A stretch of DNA of 64,000 nucleotides, from NCBI GenBank assembly GCA_020524245.1, contig JAIVLN010000002.1:434001-498000 (forward strand), in the 5' to 3' direction. The DNA comes from Rossellomorea aquimaris. Lineage in GTDB: Bacteria; Bacillota; Bacilli; Bacillales; Fictibacillaceae. Both the position numbers and the translations under genes were made by a program. The notes under the pieces were generated by a model. That model did not search any database. It saw only the letters and a program-made list of their open reading frames with translations, and was not told the DNA's origin. Positions 16,047-24,712 of the stretch are shown in pieces (the first letter of the stretch is position 1; the number at the start of each line of letters is the position of its first letter).

Positions 16047-17240
16047 TTACTCCAATTCGCTCACTATAGAATCTGTAATCGTTCCAAAGCGTCGTATTTT
16101 CAATTTTGTAGTCACCTTAACTTCGAGATCCTTGAATTCTTCATCCCAATGATCTTTTAATGGTTTCCACTTTCTCGGGTGTTGCCGGTGAATGACTTCT
16201 CCAAAACCGAAAATATCGGATTGGAATTCTTCCTGAGCGGAATCAACTGCTTTTAGGCAGAGAGATGTAATCCGTTGATTCCAAATCTGTTCAAGCTTGG
16301 CGATATTATCTTGTTTTGTAATATCAATTCCACAAGATACTTCATCTATATTACCTTCTCCTGTAATCTCGATATTCATTATGGGCTGGTCACCTGTAAA
16401 TTCACTTTGCAGCTTTGTCTTTGTTTTAATCAGGTTCATGCCGAGCTTTCCACCATCAGGACAAGTCACAACCCCGTTAGCTCTTACAACGTTGTTGATC
16501 AAATAGTTGTATCCTTTACTTTCATCTTCTGATAGCCAACCAATTAATCGGTCTTTCTTAAATACGGCTAAATTTTCGTATTTCAATTTACTCGTGTTCT
16601 TCAGATTTTTAACATTTTCTTCTGAAGCTGCTCGATCCTCATCCCCAATCAATCGAATACCTGTAAGCACAGGCTGCTTCCCTTTATTTAAAAGATCCAT
16701 TTTCAAATCATCAAGAGTCACTGCCTTGGTCGGTGCATAGAGCTCTTCTGACTTTTCCAATGACTCATAGATTTTGTTAGCAGGTACATTTTCTGTTGCA
16801 GTCATAACTTTTAAAATCGTATCTGCAGTTGAGTCTTTTGCTACGATCAAAAAGAAATCCGTTCGAAATTCATGGTTACGGGAAATAAAATCCAACACAT
16901 ATTTCATACGATCTTTAGCCAGCTCTTCCCCTATGACCACCACCCGAACATGGGAGAGGTAAATATTGTTCGGAGATGTCGTCAGGATCTTCCGGAATGC
17001 CTCTGTAATGGTTTCACCTGTTTCTTCATAAACCGTTACCGGTTTTTTAGTGCCAGCTCCTCCACTAATCCTTGAAATTTCACCAGGATTCACCACTTGG
17101 ACAGCAACGTTGAATTCGTCCCCCTTTTTATCCAACCCTAATGCTACGGTAATCCCAAGATCACTTAATTCCCTAACATCCCAACAACCTGATGTAAACG
17201 TAAGCATCAAGATCATCAGAAGCATGATTACCTTTTTCAT
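16047..17240 (-). CDS. Spore germination receptor C subunit (Ger(x)C lipoprotein)
   Basis: A 397-aa lipoprotein: the signal peptide MLMLTFTSGC ends in a lipobox whose Cys is at about residue 19, directly followed by WDVRELSDLGI, the Ger(x)C family start. The remaining three-domain globular body lies on the outer face of the spore inner membrane. GerC subunits need diacylglycerol modification to function. It lies between the A subunit (29 bp upstream) and the small D subunit (4 bp downstream), so the genes are almost certainly cotranscribed. Confidence 0.95.
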   Translation of the reverse strand: MKKVIMLLMILMLTFTSGCWDVRELSDLGITVALGLDKKGDEFNVAVQVVNPGEISRISGGAGTKKPVTVYEETGETITEAFRKILTTSPNNIYLSHVRVVVIGEELAKDRMKYVLDFISRNHEFRTDFFLIVAKDSTADTILKVMTATENVPANKIYESLEKSEELYAPTKAVTLDDLKMDLLNKGKQPVLTGIRLIGDEDRAASEENVKNLKNTSKLKYENLAVFKKDRLIGWLSEDESKGYNYLINNVVRANGVVTCPDGGKLGMNLIKTKTKLQSEFTGDQPIMNIEITGEGNIDEVSCGIDITKQDNIAKLEQIWNQRITSLCLKAVDSAQEEFQSDIFGFGEVIHRQHPRKWKPLKDHWDEEFKDLEVKVTTKLKIRRFGTITDSIVSELE

Positions 17241-17268
17241 GAATTCACCAACTCTTCAGTATGACTGG

Positions 17269-18810
17269 TTATCGTTTTGGTTCTTTTCTTTCGGTAGATT
17301 GCCTTTGTTGATCTTGCTGTTGCAAAAAGGACGGTCGATTGTGCATTGCAGGCCAAGGAAATCTGAACAGGACATCCTTTTGATCATTCATATTGAAAGG
17401 TCCGATCGGAGACAAGTAAGGTACCCCAAAGGAACGAAGACTGCATAAGTGCAAAGTCAAACCAAATAAGGCGATCAGGATACCATAAAGACCGAACGTC
17501 GCAGCAAAGATCATCAATACAAATCGGAGAATTCGGATGGAAATGGACATTGTGAATGCAGGTGTTACAAAACTTGCAATCGCCGTTATTGAAACGACAA
17601 TGACCATTGCGGGTGATACGAGCCCTGCTGTATACGCCGCTTCACCTAAAACAATGGCACCCACAATTGAAATTGCAGAACCGATCACTTTCGGCATACG
17701 GATTCCAGCCTCTCGTAAAATTTCAAAAGTGAGCGCCATCAAGGAGGCTTCTACGAAGGCAGGGAAAGGAATCCCCTCCAGTTGTGCTGCCAGACTAATT
17801 AATAATGAAGTCTGCAGCATCTCCTGATGGAAGGTCGTTATCGCGATGTATAACGATGGTGCCAACAGTGAAATAAAAAATGTAAAAAGACGAAGAATTC
17901 GAATGACACCAAAATCGGATCGGAGGTAATAATCCTCTGACGCTTGAAAGAATTGGACGAAGAGTGCAGGTACGATCAACACAAATGGGGTACCATCCAC
18001 TATAATCGCAATTCGTCCCTCGAGTAGGTTGGCTGCAACCGTATCCGGACGTTCTGTATTGTAAACCGTCGGAAATGGGGAGTAGGTTGAATCTTGAATG
18101 TATTCCTCTATATATCCTCCCTCTAAGATTCCATCAATCTTGATCTTGTCTAACCTTGAGCGGACTTCTTCGACAATGGCATCATCGGCTACCCCATTAA
18201 TGTATGCTATGGCAACATCAGTTTTCGTACGAGTGCCGATCTGCCGGTTCTCTATCCAAAGATTTTCATCTCTGATTTTTCTACGAATCAGAGCTGTATT
18301 GGTAATCAACGTCTCTGTGAAAGCTTCTTGGGGCCCACGCACAACCGGTTGAGTAATAGGTTCAGAGACATCTCGCCCTTTCCATTGCCTTGTGTTAATT
18401 AATAGTGCGGTTTCATATCCTTCCAAAAACAAGATAGAATCCCCCGATAATAAACCGGTTAAAAGCTGTCCCATTTCCTTATGTTCTTCTATTTGAGAGA
18501 CTGTCAAAATTGATTTTTTTATATCTTCATATTGAATCCATTTATCTCCGTTGATTTGTAACATGAGGGACTCGAGAAGCTCTTGTACCATTTGAAGGTC
18601 CGTAAGGCCTTTTGTATAAATGATCGCCCCATTTAATTTTTCTTGGATAAGAAACTCTCTGACGATAATATCCATGGAGTTTCCAATTGATTGTTTTATT
18701 TCATTGATGTTGTTCTCTAATGTTGGATGGATGTGAAGAGTCGAGTGGTTTTGTTGAACCGGCTTTGAACCATGTTCTTTCAAATTCTTTCTACGCTTCG
18801 CACGTTTCAT
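17269..18810 (-). CDS. Spore germination receptor A subunit (GerA family)
   Basis: A 513-aa GerA-family protein. The N-terminal half is soluble and basic (KRAKRRKNLKEHG, then FLIQEKLNGAIIYTKGLTD), and the C-terminal half has four to five membrane helices around VPALFVQFFQASEDYYLR and EGIPFPAFVEA, both family hallmarks. The ATG at 18810 has AAGGAG 7 nt upstream. An in-frame GTG at 18861 would add 17 residues, but its AGGAGG touches the codon; that site instead fits a 6-codon leader frame (18854-18834). First gene of the receptor operon. Confidence 0.95.
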   Translation of the reverse strand: MKRAKRRKNLKEHGSKPVQQNHSTLHIHPTLENNINEIKQSIGNSMDIIVREFLIQEKLNGAIIYTKGLTDLQMVQELLESLMLQINGDKWIQYEDIKKSILTVSQIEEHKEMGQLLTGLLSGDSILFLEGYETALLINTRQWKGRDVSEPITQPVVRGPQEAFTETLITNTALIRRKIRDENLWIENRQIGTRTKTDVAIAYINGVADDAIVEEVRSRLDKIKIDGILEGGYIEEYIQDSTYSPFPTVYNTERPDTVAANLLEGRIAIIVDGTPFVLIVPALFVQFFQASEDYYLRSDFGVIRILRLFTFFISLLAPSLYIAITTFHQEMLQTSLLISLAAQLEGIPFPAFVEASLMALTFEILREAGIRMPKVIGSAISIVGAIVLGEAAYTAGLVSPAMVIVVSITAIASFVTPAFTMSISIRILRFVLMIFAATFGLYGILIALFGLTLHLCSLRSFGVPYLSPIGPFNMNDQKDVLFRFPWPAMHNRPSFLQQQDQQRQSTERKEPKR

Positions 18811-18833
18811 ACCACGTCTCCTTCCTTTCCAAT

Positions 18834-18854
18834 TTACATACCTATCGTTAGCAT
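18834..18854 (-). CDS. Six-codon upstream open reading frame before gerA
   Basis: ATG at 18854, 7 nt after an ideal AGGAGG (18867-18862), encodes MLTIGM and stops 24 nt before the gerA start. The ribosome site is better than that of gerA itself. It may be a translational leader, or a remnant of a shifted gerA start. No function is known. Confidence 0.4.
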   Translation of the reverse strand: MLTIGM

Positions 18855-19061
18855 CTTCCACCCTCCTCGAGCCTATACAAGATGTTTTTACATTGAAATT
18901 AATTCATTCGACAGTGTGGTATATGTATAAAAGACGCACCTCATCAAATAAAAGTGTTTAGAAAAGAACCCCACATTGCACGTAAGAGTAAGAAATAAGC
19001 ACTCTGAAAAAAGGAAAACAGTCCATTCTAGTCGAATATTCTCGATGGGAGGGATTGTTTT

Positions 19062-19934
19062 ATGTATTTGGAACAATATTTGAAGTGTATTCATTCTTTT
19101 TATCCTTCACTTGATTTCCAGGTGATTCATTGGAATCACTTTGGCCAGAATAATGATATTCTTTTTCTTAATAATGAATGGGTGTTCCGTTTTCCGAAGA
19201 ACGATGAGGCAGCCGATACTTTACACACCGAATGCGAACAATTAGGCTATATATACCCTTATATCTCCCTTCCGATCCCGGTACCCGTCTTCCATAACAC
19301 CGATACGAACATCCTTGGACAATCCTTTGTCGGCTACCCATTGATTCCTGGCAATCCACTTTATCCGGAGACAGTCGATGGACTGGACGAGTCAGCGGCA
19401 GAAAGATTGGCAAAGGACCTGTCCCTGTTTTTGACCGAGCTGCACTCCATCCCGACAGAACAGGCGCCCGGTAAAGTCATAACAGGGAAAGACGCTTACC
19501 AATTTTGGATGAATATGTACGAGAACATCTCAAAGTCGTTATTTACTTACATCCGTGAGGAAAAACAGGTAGAGATCAAAGCCCATTTCGATCTTTACTT
19601 AAATGAAGAAAAGAACTTCACTTTCTCTCCTGCGGTCATTCACGGAGATTTCGGCGTTTCCAACATCCTTTTTGATGAAGATGAACGAAAAGTGAGTGGA
19701 ATCATCGATTTTGCAAGCAGCCATGTCGGTGATCCCGCAGTGGATTTCGCAGGACTTTTGAAAAAATACGGCCTTGAATTCGTTCAAAAAATGGGACAGT
19801 ATTATTCAGGCTTGGATGATTTGTTGCCTCGTGCTCAGTTTTATGCAGGCACATTCGCTTTACAAGAGGCTCTCCATGGGTACAACAACAGAAATCCTGA
19901 ATCACTGAAGAACGGTTTGAAAGAATATGTCTGA
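19062..19934 (+). CDS. APH-fold phosphotransferase, APH(2'')-like
   Basis: A 290-aa kinase-fold protein. The catalytic loop HGDFGVSNILFD (about residues 193-204) and the metal-binding IDFASSHVGDPAVDFAG (about 215-231) are the Brenner and DFG-equivalent motifs of aminoglycoside and choline phosphotransferases, and WVFRFPK near residue 42 supplies the ATP-binding Lys. The spacing is closest to the APH(2'')/homoserine-kinase-like group. Most chromosomal members phosphorylate sugars or metabolites, so a resistance role should not be assumed. It stands between the germination operon and a SASP gene and has its own GGGAGGG ribosome site. Confidence 0.8.
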   Translation: MYLEQYLKCIHSFYPSLDFQVIHWNHFGQNNDILFLNNEWVFRFPKNDEAADTLHTECEQLGYIYPYISLPIPVPVFHNTDTNILGQSFVGYPLIPGNPLYPETVDGLDESAAERLAKDLSLFLTELHSIPTEQAPGKVITGKDAYQFWMNMYENISKSLFTYIREEKQVEIKAHFDLYLNEEKNFTFSPAVIHGDFGVSNILFDEDERKVSGIIDFASSHVGDPAVDFAGLLKKYGLEFVQKMGQYYSGLDDLLPRAQFYAGTFALQEALHGYNNRNPESLKNGLKEYV

Positions 19935-19982
19935 TAGCGAACGGTTGGTTCGCTTCCGCTCGTAAATTGTCTCCAATCTGCA

Positions 19983-19989
19983 CATACTA
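19983..19989 (+). promoter_or_regulatory. Sigma-G type -10 element of the SASP gene
   Basis: CATACTA matches the sigma-G -10 consensus and lies 23 bp before the SASP start with AAAGGAGG between them. The -35 (GTAAA-like, near 19962) is weak. Confidence 0.6.
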
Positions 19990-20012
19990 AGTGTAAAAAA
20001 GGAGGCAATGAC

Positions 20013-20285
20013 ATGGCGAGACGACGCAGACCCCTCGTGCCTGAAGCAAGAGAAAGCCTGGATCAGTTGAAAGTAGAAGTCTTGAAGGAGAAAGGCTACA
20101 ACGTAAATGCCGGGGATCCGAACCAAGTGAAGTTCGAAGTGGCGAAAGGACTCGGAATCCCTCTTAAAGAAAAAGGGAACCGTGATCTCAGTTCGCATGA
20201 TGCCGGCAGAATCGGTGGTCAAATCGGCGGCAGCATGGTCCACGAACTGATCAAACGAGCTAAAGATCAATTGAATAAACAATGA
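20013..20285 (+). CDS. Alpha/beta-type small acid-soluble spore protein
   Basis: A 90-aa SASP. It carries the two conserved blocks of DNA-binding SASPs: KFEVAKGLG, where the germination protease GPR would cut after the Glu, and the glycine-rich GGQIGGSMVHELIKRA near the C-terminus. The N-terminus is longer and more basic (ARRRRPLVPEARESLDQLK) than in the major SASPs, which is typical of the minor SspF-like forms. The AAAGGAGG site and sigma-G-like -10 upstream and a terminator after it make this a monocistronic forespore gene that protects spore DNA. Confidence 0.92.
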   Translation: MARRRRPLVPEARESLDQLKVEVLKEKGYNVNAGDPNQVKFEVAKGLGIPLKEKGNRDLSSHDAGRIGGQIGGSMVHELIKRAKDQLNKQ

Positions 20286-20293
20286 AGCTGAAG

Positions 20294-20331
20294 GATTGAC
20301 TCGCGATTAAGAGCAGAGTCGATCTTTTTTG
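20294..20331 (+). terminator. Terminator of the SASP gene
   Basis: GATTGACTC (20294-20302) pairs with GAGTCGATC (20316-20324), followed by seven T residues. Confidence 0.8.
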
Positions 20332-20485
20332 TTTGGAATGGGGCTCCTTCGGGGTGCGAAATCGTGATTTTTTCGTTTACGGGGTGCGAAAGCACAACAA
20401 ATATTTCGTCACTCGAAGGAAATCAGCCTGAAAGCCCGAATACGTAAGGTAGGTTCTTTTACAATCAAAAGGAGGGATTTTGAAG

Positions 20486-22018
20486 ATGACGCAACAAGTG
20501 TTGGATGAAACGGTACAACAAGCCATCAAGCAATTCACAGAGCTTGATGAAAAGATCTGCCACTTCACGAATATCATGGGGTTACTCGGTTGGGACGCAC
20601 GTACATATGCCCCGAAAAAAGGAAAGCCGATCTTCGCGAAGGCGAAAGGTACGCTTTCAACAGAGACGTTCAAGCTCTCCATTTCAAAAGAGATGGGTGA
20701 ATGTCTTGAAAAGCTTTCACAACCGGATGTATTCAATCAACTCGATCCAGCGACACAAGCTTGTGTGAGGGAGCGGAAACAAGACTACGACAAGTCGAAA
20801 CAGATTCCGTCCAATGTGTATAACGAGTATGTTGTCTTAGCTTCGAATGCGAACGATGCCTGGGAAGAAGCGCGCGCGAATGACGATTTTTCACACTTTC
20901 AGCCTTATTTGGAAAAAATGATCGACATGAAAAAGCGCTTCGCAGAGTATTATGGATATGAAAAACACCCGTACGATGCGCTACTCGATGAGTTCGAACC
21001 AGGTCTGACAGTCGAGAAATTGGATCCTCTTTTCGCAGACCTTAGAGAATCCAGCATAAATCTTTTGAATCGCATTCAACAATCGTCCAGAAAGCCAAGG
21101 ACTGAGATCTTCAATCAAACGTTTGATGTTGAAAAGCAGAAGCAATTTGCTCATTTTATTATTGAAAAACTCGGTTATGACCTGGACGCTGGTCGACTTG
21201 ACGAAACGACGCATCCGTTTGCAATGGGAATCAACACGGGTGATGTCCGGATTACGACTCGTTATGAGCATGACAATATGAGAATGGCGATCTTCGGAAC
21301 GATTCATGAGACCGGTCACGCACTGTATGAGCAAGGAGTAAATGCGGATTATGAAGGTCGCGTCATCCGTAGAGGTGCTTCATTCGGCATCCACGAGTCA
21401 CAATCCCGTTTCCTGGAGAATTTCGTAGGACGCACGAAAGAGTTCTGGATGTATTTTTATGATGACCTGAAAACGCATTTCCCACACGAATTAAGCGGAG
21501 TGTCGTTGGAAGAATTCTACCGTGCAATCAACAGCGTTGAGCCTTCCCTCATTCGTGTCGAGGCGGATGAATTGACTTATAACCTGCACATCATGCTCCG
21601 ATATGAGATTGAAAAAGGTTTGATTGCTGGTGACATTGAAGTGAAGGATCTTCCGCAGGTTTGGAATGAGAAGTTTGAAGATTATCTGGGAATCACGCCT
21701 CCATCCAACCGCTTAGGTGTACTGCAAGATGTTCACTGGTCCCATGGTGGCGTCGGCTACTTCCCTTCCTATTCGCTTGGGAACTTGTACGGTGCTCAGA
21801 TGTTAAATAAAGTGCTGAAGGATATGCCTGACTTCTATTCACATATTCAGAATGGGGAGTTCATGAAGATCCGTGAGTGGCTCGGAGAAAACGTCCACCA
21901 ATACGGTAAGATGTATACGCCTGGTGAGTTGATTAAAAAAATGACAGGTGAAGAGCTTAATTCGAAGTATCTGGTCGACTATTTGGAGCAAAAATTCAGC
22001 AAGCTGTATGATTTGTAA
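20486..22018 (+). CDS. M32-family metallocarboxypeptidase
   Basis: A 510-aa thermostable carboxypeptidase 1 (M32) homologue. HETGH near residue 273 is the HExxH zinc motif, and the third ligand is the Glu in HESQSRFLEN about 30 residues later; GVGYFPSYSLGN and the IRVEADELTYNLHI helix are M32 signatures. The enzyme removes C-terminal residues from peptides in the cytoplasm (no signal peptide). ATG at 20486 is 8 nt after GGAGGG; TTG at 20480 is in frame but too close. A bidirectional terminator follows. Confidence 0.94.
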   Translation: MTQQVLDETVQQAIKQFTELDEKICHFTNIMGLLGWDARTYAPKKGKPIFAKAKGTLSTETFKLSISKEMGECLEKLSQPDVFNQLDPATQACVRERKQDYDKSKQIPSNVYNEYVVLASNANDAWEEARANDDFSHFQPYLEKMIDMKKRFAEYYGYEKHPYDALLDEFEPGLTVEKLDPLFADLRESSINLLNRIQQSSRKPRTEIFNQTFDVEKQKQFAHFIIEKLGYDLDAGRLDETTHPFAMGINTGDVRITTRYEHDNMRMAIFGTIHETGHALYEQGVNADYEGRVIRRGASFGIHESQSRFLENFVGRTKEFWMYFYDDLKTHFPHELSGVSLEEFYRAINSVEPSLIRVEADELTYNLHIMLRYEIEKGLIAGDIEVKDLPQVWNEKFEDYLGITPPSNRLGVLQDVHWSHGGVGYFPSYSLGNLYGAQMLNKVLKDMPDFYSHIQNGEFMKIREWLGENVHQYGKMYTPGELIKKMTGEELNSKYLVDYLEQKFSKLYDL

Positions 22019-22033
22019 GCAAATAAACGAAAT

Positions 22034-22064
22034 GGCTGTCTCCTAAGAAGACAGCCTTTCTATT
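22034..22064 (+). terminator. Terminator of the M32 peptidase gene
   Basis: GGCTGTCT (22034-22041) pairs with AGACAGCC (22049-22056), then TTTCTATTTT. Confidence 0.8.
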
Positions 22065-22070
22065 TTCTGA

Positions 22071-22256
22071 TTATTTTTCAACCGACTCTTTATTCATTGA
22101 ACTGTGTTCGAGCTCTTTCATTCTCAGATCCAATTTCTTTTGTTCGAGCTCTAATTCCTTTCCTTTGTACTCATACTTCTTTTTTTCAATGTAACCGTAG
22201 TACAGAAGAGAAAATCCAACAATGACGATGATGAATCCAAAGAACCAAATTTCCAA
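22071..22256 (-). CDS. 61-aa membrane protein with charged coiled tail
   Basis: One N-terminal membrane helix (FFGFIIVIVGFSLLYYGY) followed by a 40-residue highly charged heptad-like tail (KKYEYKGKELELEQKK...). The start is TTG at 22256 with AAAGGGGGAG upstream. No family recognised; anchored cytoplasmic coiled coils of this size are common and often unannotated. Confidence 0.6.
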   Translation of the reverse strand: MEIWFFGFIIVIVGFSLLYYGYIEKKKYEYKGKELELEQKKLDLRMKELEHSSMNKESVEK

Positions 22257-22398
22257 TCCTTCTCCCCCTTTAACTTAACCATTGTCATTTTAACATAATA
22301 TTCCTTTTCACGGTTCTAAAAATGAGATTTACTGTTCTTTTAACAGGGCATTCGGTATAGTAAACTTGTTAGAGAATATTGTTTTGGATGTGAATGTA

Positions 22399-23184
22399 AT
22401 GAGGGCTCCGGGCTTCTTTTTCCTGCTCATAATCACAATATTTATTGCAGGATGTACGAACCAACAATCGACAGATCCACATAAAAAAGTAGAGTTGCAC
22501 GTATTGTCTGCTTCCAGCCTGAGCAATGCGATGCTAGAAATCGAGCATCAATTCGAAAAGGCTCACCCTGAAATCGATCTGGTCCTGAACTTTGCATCAT
22601 CTGGTACCCTTCAAAGACAAATCGAGCAAGGTGCACCGGCTGACGTATTTCTGTCTGCATCTGAAGAAAAATTCAATTCACTTAAAAAAGCGGGCCACAT
22701 CCATCCGGACTATGCAACAAACTTATTCAAGAATGAACTAGTCGTCATAACGAAAAAATCGGACGAAATTACTTCTTTATATGAGCTTTCAAATCTTAAA
22801 AACGATGCAATTGACCGGATTTCGATTGGAGTGCCAGAGTCCGTACCTGCCGGACTTTATGCGAAAGAAACACTCGAGAACTCGAACCTCTGGCAAGGAA
22901 TTCAAGAGAAACTCGTCTATGCGAAAGATGTCCGACAGGTGCTCTCTTACATAGAGACCGGGAATGTAGAAGTCGGTTTCGTCTATGCAACAGATGCGAA
23001 GAGTTCGTCCAAGATTGATGTCGTACAGACGATCGATTCTACACTACATACAGACATCATCTATCCCAGCGGCATTGTAAAGGATACGAATCATTTGGAG
23101 GAAGCGAAGATTCTCTTCCACTTCCTTCAGTCCGAACAGTCCATAAAAAAGTTCCAACAATTCGGCTTTAAGCCTATAGATTGA
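22399..23184 (+). CDS. modA: Molybdate ABC transporter substrate-binding lipoprotein
   Basis: A 261-aa lipoprotein with lipobox IAGC at about residue 18. The mature protein begins LHVLSASSLSNAM and has ASSGTLQRQIEQGAPADVFLSAS and GVPESVPAGLYAKE, the conserved oxyanion-binding regions of ModA. It captures molybdate or tungstate outside the membrane. Start ATG at 22399 follows a weak GGATGTGA; TTG at 22366 is in frame but sits on the likely transcription start (TATAGT at 22356-22361). The permease modB follows 9 bp later. Confidence 0.9.
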   Translation: MRAPGFFFLLIITIFIAGCTNQQSTDPHKKVELHVLSASSLSNAMLEIEHQFEKAHPEIDLVLNFASSGTLQRQIEQGAPADVFLSASEEKFNSLKKAGHIHPDYATNLFKNELVVITKKSDEITSLYELSNLKNDAIDRISIGVPESVPAGLYAKETLENSNLWQGIQEKLVYAKDVRQVLSYIETGNVEVGFVYATDAKSSSKIDVVQTIDSTLHTDIIYPSGIVKDTNHLEEAKILFHFLQSEQSIKKFQQFGFKPID

Positions 23185-23193
23185 GGTTTTTCA

Positions 23194-23862
23194 ATGGTTT
23201 CATCTTTCTGGTCTCCGATTTATTTATCAATCACAATTGCAATAACAGCCGGCATCATCGTTGGTGTTCTTGGAATACTGATTGGGCGTCTCATGGCTCG
23301 CGGTTCTTTTCGTGGTAAAACCGCCCTTGAGACCATCTTGATGCTTCCACTCGTATTGCCTCCGACCGTTGTGGGCTTTTTGCTCATTGTCGTTTTCGGA
23401 GTGAACAGTCCAATCGGAAAATTGATTGAAACGCTCTTCAATCAATCTCTCATTTTTACATGGTGGGCTGCCGTTCTTGCGGCGGTGGTCGTCTCGTTTC
23501 CACTCATGTATCAGTCTGCAAAAACCGGCTTTGCCTCGGTTGATTCTGAAATTGAAGATGCTGCGAAAATCGATGGAGCCACTTCGGTGGCAGTATTCAT
23601 CAAAGTCTCGGTTCCGCTCGCCGCTCAATCGATCCTTACCGGTTTTGTGCTCAGTTTCACACGTGCCCTCGGAGAATTCGGTGCGACATTGATGTTCGCG
23701 GGCAACATCCCCGGTAAAACGCAAACTGTGCCGACCGCAATTTATCTTGCTTTTGATATAGGAAACATGGAACTCGCCTGGATGTGGGTCGGCTCCATTA
23801 TCCTTCTTTCGTACATCCTTCTGTTCATTATCTATCGCTTTTCACATACAGCCCGTTATTAA
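23194..23862 (+). CDS. modB: Molybdate ABC transporter permease
   Basis: A 222-aa permease with five membrane helices. MLPLVLPPTVVGFLL and the cytoplasmic EAA loop EDAAKIDGA are typical of ModB/CysTW-type permeases, and FTRALGEFGATLMFAGN is a strong ModB signature. It follows modA closely. No ModC ATPase follows; the next gene is convergent, so the ATP-hydrolysing partner must come from elsewhere or be shared. Confidence 0.93.
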   Translation: MVSSFWSPIYLSITIAITAGIIVGVLGILIGRLMARGSFRGKTALETILMLPLVLPPTVVGFLLIVVFGVNSPIGKLIETLFNQSLIFTWWAAVLAAVVVSFPLMYQSAKTGFASVDSEIEDAAKIDGATSVAVFIKVSVPLAAQSILTGFVLSFTRALGEFGATLMFAGNIPGKTQTVPTAIYLAFDIGNMELAWMWVGSIILLSYILLFIIYRFSHTARY

Positions 23863-23870
23863 GACGGAAA

Positions 23871-23906
23871 AAGCAGCACCAGAATCATTCTGGGTGCTGC
23901 TTTTTT
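23871..23906. terminator. Bidirectional terminator between modB and ycsI
   Basis: AAGCAGCACC (23871-23880) pairs with GGTGCTGCTT, followed by six T residues on the plus strand. Confidence 0.85.
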
Positions 23907-24694
23907 CAGTATTCAAAATGGTTATCTTTCCAATTGGTGATGAACATGTGTCCCGGTGCATGAGTAATCATGAGTTCAGGCTTCACGTGCATGGCGACCG
24001 CTTGTGGTGTTACACCGCAAGCCCAAAATACCGGAACTTCATCCTCACCAATCGTAACCGGTTCACCAAAGTCAGGTGCTGATAGATCATGAATGCCAAG
24101 GTCTTTCGGGTTACCGATATGAACAGGAGCCCCGTGTACTGATGGAAAGCGGGAGGTGATCTGAACAGCTTTCGCAATATCCTTTGAAGGGATTGGCCTC
24201 ATGCTGACGACCATGTTTCCTTCGAACGGTCCCGCTTTTTCACATGGAAGGTTGGTCCGGAACATCGGAACGTTGACACCTTCTTCTACATGTCTGATCG
24301 GAATCCCCTGCTCCATCAATGCCTTTTCAAATGTAAAACTACAGCCGAGGAGGAAAGCGACCATGTCCTCCCGCCAATAAGCAGAAATGTCTTCCGGCTC
24401 TGCAGTCTTCACGCCATTCTCATACACATGATATTTCGGAAGATCCGTACGCAAATCAGCTCCCGAAGCGGCTAAAGCAGGTTCACTAGAGCCGACCTCT
24501 GTTACATCCAGAACGGGACAAGGCTTTGGATTCCGTTGACAAAACAACAAAAATTCAAAGGCCAGCGAATTCGGTAGAACGACTAAATTGGCCTGTGTAT
24601 AGCCATTCGCAATACCCGCTGTCGGCTTATTCCACTCATTCAGTCGGAACATGTTTCTCGCTTCTTCAGGCTTCATATTGTCGTATTTCACCAT
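23906..24694 (-). CDS. ycsI: YcsI-type putative hydro-lyase / D-glutamate cyclase-like (DUF1445)
   Basis: A 262-aa member of the DUF1445 family (putative hydro-lyase, related to the D-glutamate cyclase domain). FWACGVTPQAV and ITHAPGHMFITN near the C-terminus are family signatures; FLLGCSFTFE in the middle carries the conserved Cys. D-glutamate cyclases convert D-glutamate to 5-oxo-D-proline, which fits the operon, since the other genes encode the ATP-dependent 5-oxoprolinase. It is the last gene of the kip-type operon, 18 bp after the Nramp gene. Exact substrate is inference. Confidence 0.88.
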   Translation of the reverse strand: MVKYDNMKPEEARNMFRLNEWNKPTAGIANGYTQANLVVLPNSLAFEFLLFCQRNPKPCPVLDVTEVGSSEPALAASGADLRTDLPKYHVYENGVKTAEPEDISAYWREDMVAFLLGCSFTFEKALMEQGIPIRHVEEGVNVPMFRTNLPCEKAGPFEGNMVVSMRPIPSKDIAKAVQITSRFPSVHGAPVHIGNPKDLGIHDLSAPDFGEPVTIGEDEVPVFWACGVTPQAVAMHVKPELMITHAPGHMFITNWKDNHFEY

Positions 24695-24712
24695 TTAGAT
24701 GCCTCTCCTCCA

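Noticed and set aside
18870-18990. Sigma-G promoter of the germination operon
   Set aside because: TGAATGA and a CAT-like element exist, but the spacing (about 20 bp) and -10 are poor.
19062-19934. Aminoglycoside resistance gene
   Set aside because: The kinase fold is clear, but chromosomal setting without mobile elements and the general nature of the motifs do not support a resistance claim.
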